A stretch of DNA of 64,000 nt, taken from positions 124,001 through 188,000 of the forward strand of contig NZ_JAGTUU010000006.1 in assembly GCF_018224955.1 (NCBI RefSeq), in the 5' to 3' direction. Each line of letters begins with the position of its first letter. The stretch's first letter is position 1. The translations under genes and the position numbers were made by a program. Positions 18,647 through 28,112 of this stretch are shown here, piece after piece. The stretch comes from Thetidibacter halocola. Lineage in GTDB: Bacteria > Pseudomonadota > Alphaproteobacteria > Rhodobacterales > Rhodobacteraceae. A model generated the notes under the pieces. The model was not told the DNA's origin and did no database searches. It was given only the letters and a program-made list of their open reading frames with translations.

Positions 18647-20560
18647 TCAGACCGTCGGTTCGGGCTCCAGCCCGCCTTCGGGCTTGGCCTTGGGCTTGGT
18701 CTTGGGGATCGCGGTCAGGCTGGGCGTGTCCTCCTTCGAGGCCGCGCTGCCCTTGTCGTCGCCTGAATGCGGCGGTTCTCCGCGGATCACGCGCTCGATC
18801 TCTTCGCCCGTCAGGGTCTCGTATTCCAGAAGGCCCTGCGCCAGCCGCTCCCAGTCGTCCTTGCGCTCCTGCAGGATCTGGTAGGCGCGGTCATAGGCGT
18901 CGGTGATGAAGCGGCGCACCTCTTCCTCGATCATCTCCTTGGTATGGGCGCTGACCGACAGGCCGGCGGTGTTGCCCGAGTAGCCCTCGGCCGCCTCGCG
19001 GTAGTCGATGTTGCCCACCTTGTCGGACATGCCCCATTGCAGAACCATCGCCCGGGCCAGCGCGCTGGCCTGCTGGATGTCGCCCGCCGGGCCGTTCGAG
19101 ACGTTCTCGGGGCCGTACTTGATGATCTCGGCCGCCTTGCCCGCCATGGTCATGGCCAGCTTTTCCTCGCATTCAGACTTGTGCCAGTTCAGGCGGTCGA
19201 TTTCCGGCAGCGAGACCACCATGCCCAGCGCGCCGCCGCGCGGGATGATCGTCGCCTTGTAGACCGGGTCGCATTGCGGCAGCGTCAGGCCGACGACGGC
19301 GTGACCGGCTTCGTGATAGGCGGTCTTTTCCTTCTGCTCGTCGGTCAGGACCATGCTGCGGCGCTCGGCCCCCATCATGACCTTGTCCTTGGCGTTCTCG
19401 AAGTCTTCCATCGTGACGAACCGGCGGCCGACACGGGCGGCCATCAGCGCCGCCTCGTTGACCAGGTTGGCAAGGTCCGCGCCCGAGAAACCGGGCGTGC
19501 CGCGCGCGATGATGCGCAGGTCGACATCCGGACCCAGCGGGGTCTTGCGAGCATGGACGCCCAGGATCTTCTCGCGGCCCTTGATGTCGGGGTTGGGCAC
19601 CGTCACCTGGCGGTCGAAACGGCCGGGACGCAGCAGAGCCGGGTCCAGCACGTCGCGCCGGTTGGTCGCCGCGACGATGATGACACCCTCGTTCGCCTCG
19701 AAACCGTCCATCTCGACCAGAAGCTGGTTCAGCGTCTGCTCGCGCTCGTCGTTGCCGCCGCCATAGCCCTGGCCACGGGCGCGGCCCACGGCGTCGATCT
19801 CGTCGATGAAGACGATGCAAGGCGCGTTCTTCTTGGCCTGTTCGAACATGTCGCGCACGCGGGAGGCACCGACACCCACGAACATCTCGACAAAGTCGGA
19901 ACCCGAGATGGTGAAGAAGGGCACACCCGCCTCGCCCGCGATGGCGCGCGCCAGCAGCGTCTTACCCGTGCCCGGCGGGCCAACCAGCAGCGCGCCCTTC
20001 GGGATCTTGCCGCCCAGGCGGCTGAATTTCTGCGGGTTGCGCAGGAATTCGACGATCTCCTCGAGTTCTTCCTTGGCCTCGTCGATGCCCGCCACGTCGT
20101 CAAAAGTCACGCGGCCGTGCTTTTCGGTCAGCAGCTTGGCCTTGGACTTGCCAAAGCCCATCGCGCCGCCTTTGCCGCCACCCTGCATCCGGTTCATGAA
20201 GTAGATCCAGACGCCGATCAGCAGCAGGAAGGGAAGCAGGCTGAGAAGGAAGGCCTGGAAACCCGACTGTTCCTGCTGTTCGGCGCGGATCGGCACGTCG
20301 TTGGCGATCAGCAGTTCCGTGATCGAGGCATCCTCGGGCTTGATCGCCACGTAGTCTGTCCCGTCATTCGAGCGGAAGCGCACCTGCTCGCCATCCAGCG
20401 TCACGTTGGCGACAGTCTTGTCCTCGACCGCGCGGACGAACTCGGAATAGCTGATCTCGCGGCTTTGCAGCGTGCTGCCGCCACCGGAAAAGAGGTTGAA
20501 GAGCGCCAGGATCAACAGGAACAGGACGACCCAGAAGGCGATGTTTCTCGCGTTACCCAA
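18647..20560 (-). CDS. ftsH: ATP-dependent zinc metalloprotease FtsH
   Basis: Inner-membrane AAA+ protease that degrades misassembled membrane proteins and short-lived regulators. In the 637 residues: transmembrane helix 1 at about 8-24, periplasmic region, helix 2 at about 103-122, Walker A GPPGTGKT at 194-201, Walker [12 protein letters not shown], and the zinc site HEAGH at 416-420. The initiation codon is TTG at 20558-20560, preceded by AAGGAG and giving the conserved [10 protein letters not shown]. Two adjacent perfect palindromes lie in the 76-bp gap after tilS. Last gene of the leftward cluster, with its own terminator. Confidence 0.98.
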   Translation of the reverse strand: MGNARNIAFWVVLFLLILALFNLFSGGGSTLQSREISYSEFVRAVEDKTVANVTLDGEQVRFRSNDGTDYVAIKPEDASITELLIANDVPIRAEQQEQSGFQAFLLSLLPFLLLIGVWIYFMNRMQGGGKGGAMGFGKSKAKLLTEKHGRVTFDDVAGIDEAKEELEEIVEFLRNPQKFSRLGGKIPKGALLVGPPGTGKTLLARAIAGEAGVPFFTISGSDFVEMFVGVGASRVRDMFEQAKKNAPCIVFIDEIDAVGRARGQGYGGGNDEREQTLNQLLVEMDGFEANEGVIIVAATNRRDVLDPALLRPGRFDRQVTVPNPDIKGREKILGVHARKTPLGPDVDLRIIARGTPGFSGADLANLVNEAALMAARVGRRFVTMEDFENAKDKVMMGAERRSMVLTDEQKEKTAYHEAGHAVVGLTLPQCDPVYKATIIPRGGALGMVVSLPEIDRLNWHKSECEEKLAMTMAGKAAEIIKYGPENVSNGPAGDIQQASALARAMVLQWGMSDKVGNIDYREAAEGYSGNTAGLSVSAHTKEMIEEEVRRFITDAYDRAYQILQERKDDWERLAQGLLEYETLTGEEIERVIRGEPPHSGDDKGSAASKEDTPSLTAIPKTKPKAKPEGGLEPEPTV

Positions 20561-20583
20561 GGGGGAAACTCCTTTGAAAGCTT

Positions 20584-20615
20584 GTCGTGCTTAGCACGAC
20601 GCGTTACCGGGTAAC
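20584..20615. promoter_or_regulatory. Two adjacent perfect palindromes between tilS and ftsH
   Basis: GTCGTGCT-T-AGCACGAC (20584-20600) and GTTACC-G-GGTAAC (20603-20615) lie two bases apart in the tilS-ftsH gap. They could end tilS transcription, be operator sites for ftsH, or fold in the ftsH leader. There is no T-run, so a simple intrinsic terminator is unlikely. Confidence 0.55.
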
Positions 20616-20636
20616 ATAGATATCCCGGAGAAGGGT

Positions 20637-21983
20637 TCAATGCGAAAGCAGGAACTCGCGGACACCGCCGGGCCACATCTCGTCGAACCGCGACCGCAGG
20701 CTACCGCCCGGTCCAACATTCAGACCATCGCAGGCCAGCAGTGTCCCGTCCTGCCAGATCGACGGCAGCGACAGCGCCGCCCTGTGCGGCAACTCTGCCG
20801 CGGCTCTGCCGGGGGCCGTTTCGCGCCATCCGTTCTCCCCCAACGCCCGCAGGGTGCAGCCGTCAAAGGCGCGATGCGCGGGCCGCCACCGCCCGTCCCA
20901 CAGCGTTTCGGGCCCGATCGTCTCTGACTGACCCGCGACGGCGGCCTGTTCACGAAACAGAAGCAGCCGACCTTGCCTGAAGGCTGCCTCGCAACCGTGC
21001 AGCGTTCCGCCCCCGCCCGAGGCGACCCGGTCATGGAACCCGTCCAGCGCCTCGGCCCGGGGGCCATGGTCGGCACCGGACAGGTAGTGCAGCAGCCCGC
21101 CCAGCAGCCGGCGCGCCGTCGCCGGATCGCTCTGCCGGTGCCAGTCGGGATCGAGGATCAGCACGCCGCTCCGATCCCCCGCCGCGGTCTCGTGCGCCCG
21201 GCCGACGCGCCCCCACAATTCAGCCGCGCGGAGGCGAAGGGCCTCTCGGTCGGACCCAAGCCGCACAGCGGTCTCGGCCAGCCTGTCGCGGCCCAGACCC
21301 TCTGTCTCGAGCAGCGCCATCAACCGACGCATCCGGGCGCGGCCATAGGCGGGGTCCTCGTTGCTCGGGTCTTCGACCCAGCGGCCCTTGAGTGTGCGCA
21401 GGTAGTGACGCAACTCCTCCCGTCCCATCTCGAGACAGGGCCGCACCACCAGAAAGCCCGGGCTGCGCTCTGCCGGTGCCGGTGGGAGGTCTCCGGCGAT
21501 TTCGCCGGGCACGGCTTCGGAAGGAAAGACATGGTGGCAGGCCGCCATCGCAGACAGCCCGTCGATCCCCGAACCGCGCGCCAGCCGCATCAGGAATGTC
21601 TCGGCCACGTCGTCACGCGTATGCGCCATCAGCACATGCCCGATGCTGCCCCGCCACCGGTCGATCAGGCCAAGCCGCGCCCGGCGGCCTGCATCCATCG
21701 TGTTGCCCGTCCCGTCCCAGTGCCAACGCAGCACCGCATGTGGCCAGCCCAGAGCCGCGCATTCCTCTGCCACCATTGCCGCCTCGGCCGCGCTCTCGGG
21801 GCGCAACCCGTGATCCACCGTGACCACCCACAAACGCACACCCCAGGCATGCGCCCAGTTATGTGCCAGCGTCAGCATCGCCATGCTGTCGCCGCCGCCC
21901 GAGACCGCGAGCGCGATATCCGAGGGAAAATCCGGGCCCAGCAAATGCCCCATCGCCCCGGCGAAGCGCCGATCGAGACTCAT
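20637..21983 (-). CDS. tilS: tRNA(Ile)-lysidine synthetase
   Basis: Attaches lysine to C34 of the CAU-anticodon isoleucine tRNA, changing codon reading from AUG to AUA; essential in most bacteria. The 448-residue frame from 21983 has the N-type PP-loop SGGGDS at residues 28-33, and further MAHTRDDVAETFLMRLARGSG and EDPSNEDPAYGRARMR blocks typical of the enzyme. An upstream extension to 22172 runs through a hairpin repeat and is rejected. It sits between cpoB and ftsH, its usual place in this order. No clear ribosome binding site is seen before the ATG. Confidence 0.93.
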   Translation of the reverse strand: MSLDRRFAGAMGHLLGPDFPSDIALAVSGGGDSMAMLTLAHNWAHAWGVRLWVVTVDHGLRPESAAEAAMVAEECAALGWPHAVLRWHWDGTGNTMDAGRRARLGLIDRWRGSIGHVLMAHTRDDVAETFLMRLARGSGIDGLSAMAACHHVFPSEAVPGEIAGDLPPAPAERSPGFLVVRPCLEMGREELRHYLRTLKGRWVEDPSNEDPAYGRARMRRLMALLETEGLGRDRLAETAVRLGSDREALRLRAAELWGRVGRAHETAAGDRSGVLILDPDWHRQSDPATARRLLGGLLHYLSGADHGPRAEALDGFHDRVASGGGGTLHGCEAAFRQGRLLLFREQAAVAGQSETIGPETLWDGRWRPAHRAFDGCTLRALGENGWRETAPGRAAAELPHRAALSLPSIWQDGTLLACDGLNVGPGGSLRSRFDEMWPGGVREFLLSH

Positions 21984-22002
21984 CCGCCCCGCCCTTCTTC
22001 TG

Positions 22003-22102
22003 GCCGAAAACATCCCGGGGGGCACCGCAGGCGTGGGGGCAGAGCCCCCTCCACGCCGGATTGTGCCGCGACGCGACACGGGGGCAGAGCCCCCTCCACG
22101 CC
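22003..22102 (+). repeat. GC hairpin repeat region upstream of tilS, with an internal 23-bp direct repeat
   Basis: Begins CTTCTTCTGGCCGAAAACAT and continues through CCCGGGGGG to the hairpin GGGGGCAGAGCCCCC. A 23-bp unit starting GGGGGCAGAGCCCCC and ending TCCACGCC occurs at 22035-22057 and again at 22080-22102, a 45-bp period. The first half matches the dispersed element also seen near 35044 and 62025. Confidence 0.75.
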
Positions 22103-22110
22103 CAAGCCCC

Positions 22111-22956
22111 CTACTGACAGCCGAGTTCCGCGCGGCTGGTGCGGGCGCGGCCCGCGAATTCCGACCCGGCATAGCGGTTGTCCACCTCGGCCAGCGTCAC
22201 GCAGGCCTCGGGTACGCTGCCCAGCGCGGCCAGCGAGGTGCCCAGCCGCCACAGGGCTTCGGGCGCGACTCGAGCCTCGGGATAGTCGGTATAGGCCGAC
22301 AGGTAGCGCCGCGCGGCCTCGCGCGTGTCGCCCTGTCCCTCGAGGGCGCGGCCCTCACCGACCAGTGCCGCGGCCTCCAGCGGGCCTTGCGGATAGGTCT
22401 GCCGGAAGGCGGCGAAAAGCTGCGCCGCCACCGCGAATTCGCCGTTGTCGAGGGCGGCGCGCGCCGCGACGAAATCCGCCTCCTCGCTGACGGCAAGCTC
22501 GCCCTCGGCCGGCAGGCTGTCGGTTCCTGCACCCGGCATCGGCGCGGGACCGGATGACGGGGCCGGCGTTGCCGGAACCGCCGCCCCGCCCAGACGCGGC
22601 GTGTCGCCCGGCGTGGCGATGTCGCAGGCGTCGTCGATCTCGCACAGGCGGAAATCGAGGTCGCCCAGCCGGTTCGTGCCGTCCTCGACCACCTGCCCGA
22701 TGCGGAATTCCAGTTGCTCGATGCGCGAGGTCATGCGCTGCAACTCGGCCTCGATGCCATTCAACCGGTCCAGAGGGCCGCCCGAAACGGCGACGCCACT
22801 CGATCCGGTCGTGTTCAGTTCCTGCTTGAGGCGCTGCAACTCGACGAACAGGACGGCCATGTCCTGCCGGATGTCGGCCAGCGTCTCGGCCTGCTGCGCG
22901 GGGGCGGCGGTGGCGGTCATCGCCGCCAGCGCCACACCCAGGATCATGCCCCGCAT
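22111..22956 (-). CDS. cpoB: Tol-Pal system protein CpoB (YbgF)
   Basis: Periplasmic coordinator of the Tol machine and peptidoglycan synthesis at the division septum. The 281 residues comprise a signal peptide (MRGMILGVALAAMTATAAPA), a coiled-coil region at about 23-95 with QRMTSRIEQLEFRIGQ, a proline/alanine-rich linker and a C-terminal TPR-like region from about 160 (ALDNGEFAVAAQLFAAFRQT). It begins 7 bases after the pal stop codon. The ATG at 22956 is assumed; one at 22947 would also preserve the signal peptide. Confidence 0.92.
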   Translation of the reverse strand: MRGMILGVALAAMTATAAPAQQAETLADIRQDMAVLFVELQRLKQELNTTGSSGVAVSGGPLDRLNGIEAELQRMTSRIEQLEFRIGQVVEDGTNRLGDLDFRLCEIDDACDIATPGDTPRLGGAAVPATPAPSSGPAPMPGAGTDSLPAEGELAVSEEADFVAARAALDNGEFAVAAQLFAAFRQTYPQGPLEAAALVGEGRALEGQGDTREAARRYLSAYTDYPEARVAPEALWRLGTSLAALGSVPEACVTLAEVDNRYAGSEFAGRARTSRAELGCQ

Positions 22957-22963
22957 CCGCCCG

Positions 22964-23488
22964 TCAGCCCGTCAGAGAGCCGGCGGCGATCACCGTCACC
23001 GCGCGGCGGTTGCGCGAATAGCATGCCTCTTCGGAACAGATCTCGACCGGGCGTTCCTTGCCGTAGCTGATGAATTTCAGCCGGCTCGACGAGACCCCGC
23101 GCGAGATCAGGTATTCCATGACCGCGTTGGCCCGCCGCGCGCCGAGCGCGAGGTTGTATTCCCGCGTGCCCTGCTCGTCGGCATGGCCCTCGATCACCGC
23201 CATGTAGTCGGAATTTCTCATCAGCCACTGCGCCTGGCCGTTCAGCACGGCCTGCGCCTCGGGGCTCAGCGTCGACTGGTCGACGGCAAAGAACACCCGG
23301 TCGCCGATCGCCTGGGCGAAATAGGCGGGCGAGGAAGGATCGTTGGGGCTGCCGGGGATCACGCCGCCAGACACGCCACCGGCGCCTGCGCCGCCCGCGC
23401 CGCCATCGTCACCGAAGCGGTTGGGATTGGTGCAGGCCGCAAGGGCCAGGCCGGCGACAAGAAGGATCGCCTTGGAAAGATGGTTCAT
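22964..23488 (-). CDS. pal: Peptidoglycan-associated lipoprotein Pal
   Basis: Outer-membrane lipoprotein that binds peptidoglycan and TolB. The 174 residues begin with a lipoprotein signal whose lipobox LAAC places the lipidated cysteine at residue 19, followed by a glycine-rich linker and an OmpA-like domain from about 65 (FAVDQSTLSPEAQAVL, IEGHADEQGTREYNLALG, RRANAVMEYL). These are the diaminopimelate-binding segments. Lies between tolB and cpoB in the usual order. Confidence 0.97.
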   Translation of the reverse strand: MNHLSKAILLVAGLALAACTNPNRFGDDGGAGGAGAGGVSGGVIPGSPNDPSSPAYFAQAIGDRVFFAVDQSTLSPEAQAVLNGQAQWLMRNSDYMAVIEGHADEQGTREYNLALGARRANAVMEYLISRGVSSSRLKFISYGKERPVEICSEEACYSRNRRAVTVIAAGSLTG

Positions 23489-23553
23489 GGTTCTGTCCTG
23501 CTCTTGTTCGTTGCGAGGAGGTTAACACAACGGAATCGGTATGGGAATCGGGG

Positions 23554-24876
23554 TTACTGGAGCGGCCCCCAGCTGGGATCCGAGGCGCCTGCGGGTGTGC
23601 GGACCCGCTTCAGGTTCCGCCCCGAGATGTCGACCGAGTAGAGCGCCGAGGCGCCCTGCGCGCCTTGCGTCTCGCGCGCGAACATCAGAACGCGGCCATT
23701 CGGTGCCCAGGAAGGACCCTCGTCGAGGAACGATGCGGTAAGCAGGCGTTCCTCGCTGCCATCGGTGCGCATGACGCCGATGTGAAAGCGGCCCGCGTTC
23801 TGCTTGGTAAAGGCGATCATGTCGCCGCGTGGGCTCCAGACCGGGGTGCCGTAGCGGCCCTGGCCAAAGCTGATCCGCACGGCTTCGCCGCCCGAGGCGG
23901 GCATCACATACAGCTGCTGCGTGCCCGACCGGTCGCTTTCGAACACGATCCTGCTGCCGTCGGGCGAATAGCTGGGCGCGGTCTCGATCGACGGTGCCGA
24001 GGTCAGCTGGCTGATCGCGCCCGTGGCGATGTTCATGGCGAAGATGTCGGTGTTGGAACCCTGCGTCATCGAATACACCACCGTCTGCCCGTCGGGGGAA
24101 AAGCGCGGCGCAAAGCTCATCACGCCGGTATTGGCCTGAAGGATGCGGCTTTCGACCGTGCCGACACTGAGCACGTGCACCCGGGGCTGGCCGCTTTCAT
24201 ACGAGGTATACAGCACCCGGCTGCCATCCGGCGAAAAGCGCGGCGCCAGCACCAGAGAAGCGGTGCCGGTCAGGTATTGCAGGTTCGCGCCGTCGTAATC
24301 CATGATCGCCAGCTGTTTCTGGCGCTGATCCTTGGGGCCGGTTTCCGAGACGAAGACAACGCGGCTGTCGAAATAGGGCGTCTCGCCGGTGATGCGGGCA
24401 TAGACCTGGTCGGCAACCTTGTGCGCCAGCCGCCGCCAGCCGTCCGGCGTCGAGACGAACTGCATCCCCTGCCCCAGCTCGGCTTGGGCGAACACGTCCC
24501 AGACGCGGAACTTGACCACCAGGCGCCCGTTGCCGTCCGAACCGACCGACCCCGTGATCAGCGCCTGCGCGTTGATCGCCTTCCAGTCGGGAAAGCTGAC
24601 CGGCGCGGCAAAGCTGGACACGCGGGCGATATGGGCGTCCTGCGGGATCTCGCGGAACAGGCCGGTTCCGGTCAGGTCCTCGGCCACGACGCGGGCGATC
24701 TGCGCGGCGTATTGCTGGGCATCGGCAGTCTCGGCCACGAAATCCGGCACCGCGTAGGGCATGGGTTCGACCACGCCTTCGGTGATCTCGATCCGAAGAG
24801 GACCGGTCTGGGCAAAGGCCGACAGCGGCGAAAGCGCCGCCATCAGCACGAAAAGCATCGAGACTATGCGGATCAT
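23554..24876 (-). CDS. tolB: Tol-Pal system translocation protein TolB
   Basis: Periplasmic beta-propeller protein that shuttles between Pal and the inner-membrane Tol complex. The 440 residues begin with a signal peptide ([20 protein letters not shown] then FAQ), then the TolB N-terminal alpha/beta domain, and from about residue 200 a propeller with repeated [24 protein letters not shown] and [12 protein letters not shown] blades. Start at 24876, with GGAAGGG upstream; a longer frame to 25059 would overlap tolA and lacks a signal peptide at its start. Confidence 0.97.
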   Translation of the reverse strand: MIRIVSMLFVLMAALSPLSAFAQTGPLRIEITEGVVEPMPYAVPDFVAETADAQQYAAQIARVVAEDLTGTGLFREIPQDAHIARVSSFAAPVSFPDWKAINAQALITGSVGSDGNGRLVVKFRVWDVFAQAELGQGMQFVSTPDGWRRLAHKVADQVYARITGETPYFDSRVVFVSETGPKDQRQKQLAIMDYDGANLQYLTGTASLVLAPRFSPDGSRVLYTSYESGQPRVHVLSVGTVESRILQANTGVMSFAPRFSPDGQTVVYSMTQGSNTDIFAMNIATGAISQLTSAPSIETAPSYSPDGSRIVFESDRSGTQQLYVMPASGGEAVRISFGQGRYGTPVWSPRGDMIAFTKQNAGRFHIGVMRTDGSEERLLTASFLDEGPSWAPNGRVLMFARETQGAQGASALYSVDISGRNLKRVRTPAGASDPSWGPLQ

Positions 24877-25007
24877 CCTGTCATCCCTTCCTGGGGCTGC
24901 TGCCCGGCGCATCTGACGCGCGCTCTCGCGGCCAGCATAGCGGCAAACGGGCGTCGGCAAAATAGCGCGCAAGGCGCAAATCAGCGGGGAATCGCCAAGC
25001 GCCGGCA

Positions 25008-26123
25008 TCAGCGCAGCCTCATCTGTGCGGGGTTGAAGGTCATTTCGATCCGCTTCCATTGTTCATACTTGTCGGACGGCAGCTGGTAGCCGCCCTGCTG
25101 GCAGCGCAACAGAGCCCGGCGCGCCGCCTGGAACGCCGTTTCCACGGCCGCACCGTCGCCGCCCGAGGCGTCGAGCAGGCGCACATCGCCCTCGACCGTG
25201 CCGTTCGGCGCCATGTTGAAGGCGAGCGTGACGGTCACGTTCGCCGCCTGGCTGCCCACGTCGACGACCCAGCATTCCTGCACCGCCAGACGCAGGCCCT
25301 CGCGCTCGCCCACTGTCAGTGGCGGGCCGGGATCGGCCGAGGGCGACGAGCCGCCGGCCAGCGCCTCGGCCAGCGCCGCGGCCACGTCGTCGCGCGGGAC
25401 TGCGGCGGTCTCTGTCGGCGCCGGGGCTTCTGGCTGTGGCGTAGGCTGCGGCGGGGTCGCGGGCTGTTCCGGCGCAGGCTGGACGACCTGCTGCGGCGCC
25501 GGCGGCCGCGCCTTGGGCCGCAGCGAACTGGTCGGCGCAGAGGCGGGCCGCTCGGCCTCGGTGACGATCTCGGTCGCGGCCTCCTGCGGCGCGGTCTGTT
25601 CCTGCTGGGTCTCGGCGGTGTCGGGGCTCTGCGCGTCGGGGTCGGCGGCCTGCTGAACCTCGGTGTCGATGGTCGCCTCGGGCGGCGGGGGCGCAACCGC
25701 CTCAGGCGCGACACGCGGCGCCGGGCGCGGCATCGGGCGCGCCGACACGTCCGGCGCCTGCACAGGCGGCGGAGCCTCGGGCGCAGGCGGCTGCGGGACG
25801 GTGTCCTGCACCTCGGCCGGCGGCGGTTCCGGCTGCGGCTGCGGCGCGGGCTGCGGTTCCGGTGGGGTCGGCGGCTGGGGTGCGGGCGTCGGTTCCGGCG
25901 CGGGCGTGGGCGGCGGCGGCTCGGGGCGCGCCTCGGGGCGCGGCGGCGCGGGTTGCGAGGGCTGGGATTGCGGCGCGGTCAGCGCGGCGAATTCCTCCTC
26001 GGACAGGATCGTGACATCCGCCACGGTCATCTCGGGCGGGTCCGAGCGGAATGCCGCGCCGAACAGCACCCACAGCGCCAGAAGGCCGTGGATGACGGCG
26101 GATATCTGCGTCCCGCGCGTCAT
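25008..26123 (-). CDS. tolA: TolA-like energy transducer
   Basis: Inner-membrane protein that spans the periplasm and transmits the proton motive force from TolQR to Pal/TolB. The 371 residues have one N-terminal transmembrane helix (about 7-24), a very long proline/glutamate/glutamine-rich region (about 50-270) in place of the alanine/lysine helix of enteric TolA, and a small C-terminal domain (about 280-371) with [19 protein letters not shown], the TolA/TonB-C fold. Identity comes from position between tolR and tolB as much as from sequence. It begins 6 bases after tolR. Confidence 0.93.
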   Translation of the reverse strand: MTRGTQISAVIHGLLALWVLFGAAFRSDPPEMTVADVTILSEEEFAALTAPQSQPSQPAPPRPEARPEPPPPTPAPEPTPAPQPPTPPEPQPAPQPQPEPPPAEVQDTVPQPPAPEAPPPVQAPDVSARPMPRPAPRVAPEAVAPPPPEATIDTEVQQAADPDAQSPDTAETQQEQTAPQEAATEIVTEAERPASAPTSSLRPKARPPAPQQVVQPAPEQPATPPQPTPQPEAPAPTETAAVPRDDVAAALAEALAGGSSPSADPGPPLTVGEREGLRLAVQECWVVDVGSQAANVTVTLAFNMAPNGTVEGDVRLLDASGGDGAAVETAFQAARRALLRCQQGGYQLPSDKYEQWKRIEMTFNPAQMRLR

Positions 26124-26129
26124 GCCGGT

Positions 26130-26612
<483 letters not shown>

Positions 26613-26615
26613 GGC

Positions 26616-27311
26616 TCAGGAATCCAGCTGGCGCGAGAGGATGGTCGAGAACTCGTCGGCAAAGGCCTCGTATCCGCCGATGATGCGGTCGCTGTCGGCG
26701 GACAGCTTGTTGTAGAAGACCACCGCCGGGATGGCCGCCAGCAGGCCCAGGCCTGTGGCCAGCAGCGCCTCAGCGATGCCGGGGGCGACGACCACCAGCG
26801 AGGTGTTCTGCTGCTGCGCGATCTCGATGAAGGCGTGCATGATGCCCCAGACCGTACCGAACAGGCCGACGAAGGGCGCGGTCGAGCCCACGGTGGCCAG
26901 CACCGGCAGACCCTTTTGCAGCGCCTCGGATTCCTTCTGGATGGACACGTCCATGCTGCGGTCGATCCGGGCCTGAGCGCCGGGGATCAGCCCGCCATCC
27001 TCGCGGTGGCTGCGGCTCCATTCCGTCATGCCGGCGGCAAAGACGCGGGCGGCGCGGCCCTTCGGATCGGGGCCCATCTTGTCATAGAGTTCGTCCAGCG
27101 GCTCGCCCGACCAGAAGTCGCGGTCGAACTGCGCGGCCTCGCGCCTGGCCTGCCGATAGGCCACGATCTTGTCGAAGATGATCCCCCAAGACCAGACCGA
27201 AGCCACGATCAGCAACAGCATGACCAGCTTGACGGTAAGGGTCGCCCGGGCGAACAAACCCCACATGGAGAAATCCACCGCCTGCGCGGCGGCCAGCGTT
27301 TCTGCTTCCAT
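26616..27311 (-). CDS. tolQ: Tol-Pal system protein TolQ
   Basis: Inner-membrane proton channel subunit, 231 residues with three transmembrane helices: about 20-44 (ARATLTVKLVMLLLIVASVW), about 136-160 (PVLATVGSTAPFVGLFGTVW) and about 170-200 (APGIAEALLATGLGLLAAIP). These carry the MotA/TolQ/ExbB channel signature. Start at 27311, with AGG spaced 5 bases upstream; a longer frame to 27446 crosses the likely promoter. In most relatives ybgC lies directly upstream of tolQ; here a cytochrome and a dehydrogenase gene intervene. Confidence 0.97.
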   Translation of the reverse strand: MEAETLAAAQAVDFSMWGLFARATLTVKLVMLLLIVASVWSWGIIFDKIVAYRQARREAAQFDRDFWSGEPLDELYDKMGPDPKGRAARVFAAGMTEWSRSHREDGGLIPGAQARIDRSMDVSIQKESEALQKGLPVLATVGSTAPFVGLFGTVWGIMHAFIEIAQQQNTSLVVVAPGIAEALLATGLGLLAAIPAVVFYNKLSADSDRIIGGYEAFADEFSTILSRQLDS

Positions 27312-27363
27312 GAACCTGCTCTTTCCACCTGTCGGCTCTCTGCCGGAGCCGTGTTTACCAGCG

Positions 27364-27393
27364 TTCATAGCCGATTTGCAGCGGGAAGGCCAA
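27364..27393 (-). promoter_or_regulatory. Possible tolQ promoter
   Basis: On the minus strand TTGGCC and TATGAA are separated by 18 bases, about 55 bases upstream of the tolQ start. It would give the tol genes their own transcript independent of the upstream cytochrome gene. A match by eye only. Confidence 0.35.
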
Positions 27394-27477
27394 CACATTG
27401 CCGTCAGAGGCGGATGTTTGCCGGGCCTTGCGGGGCATGGCGGCAACGGTTCCCGCAGCGGTCATTCCCGCGAAATA

Positions 27478-27506
27478 CCGGCGCCGCGGGACGGGCGCGG
27501 CGCCGG
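27478..27506 (-). terminator. Strong hairpin after the cytochrome gene
   Basis: CCGGCGCCGCG and CGCGGCGCCGG form a perfect 11-bp stem with a 7-base loop, 27 bases past the cytochrome stop codon. On the minus strand only TATTTCG follows, so termination may be partial or Rho-assisted. It separates the dehydrogenase/cytochrome pair from tolQ. Confidence 0.6.
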
Positions 27507-27533
27507 CGAAACGATCCCGTTGGACCGAAAGGC

Positions 27534-28112
27534 TTATTCCACCGTCTCGATGGTGATGGCGATGGCCGCATACCAGTCGGCGACCGCCCGGATCTCCTCG
27601 TCGGACAGGTCCGCGGCAATGGCGCTCATGATGTCATGGGTGCGCTTGCCGGTGCGGAACGCCTTCAGTTGGGTGTCGATGTAGATGTTCGTCTCGCCTG
27701 CCAGGTTCGGCGCGTCCTCGATCTGGTGCAGACCGTCGACGCCGTGGCAGGCGACACAAGCCTCGGGCGCGTTCGCCGGGTCGGCCGTGACCTCGACGCT
27801 GACCATGTGACCCGAATACCAGGCGGCCAGATCCGCGATCTGCTGGTCGGTCAGCGCACGCGCGACGATCGACATCATCTCGTGCTCGCGCGTGCCGTCG
27901 CGAAAGGCGGTCAGTTGCGCGCGAATATAACTGGCCGGTTCACCGCCAATATGCGGCGCGATCGGGATCTGGGCAAAGCCGTCGGCCCCGTGACAGGTCC
28001 GGCACTGGCCCGACAGCTTGCGCCCTGCTGCCCGGTCGCCTTCGATATCCTGTGCCGAGACGCCCCCGGCGAGCAGAAGCCCGCCGAGAGCCGCAAGTGC
28101 GATCCGCCTCAT
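27534..28112 (-). CDS. Diheme c-type cytochrome (cytochrome c4-like)
   Basis: A 192-residue exported electron carrier. After a signal peptide (MRRIALAALGGLLLAGGVSA), two class I cytochrome c domains follow, each with a heme-attachment site: CRTCH at residues 37-41 and CVACH at 119-123. Each is followed by a candidate axial methionine (EMMSIVARALT and DIMSAIAADLS). The start codon overlaps the stop of the upstream dehydrogenase gene by 4 bp, so the two are translationally coupled and the cytochrome is the likely electron acceptor. Location is periplasmic, inferred from the signal and CXXCH motifs. Confidence 0.92.
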   Translation of the reverse strand: MRRIALAALGGLLLAGGVSAQDIEGDRAAGRKLSGQCRTCHGADGFAQIPIAPHIGGEPASYIRAQLTAFRDGTREHEMMSIVARALTDQQIADLAAWYSGHMVSVEVTADPANAPEACVACHGVDGLHQIEDAPNLAGETNIYIDTQLKAFRTGKRTHDIMSAIAADLSDEEIRAVADWYAAIAITIETVE

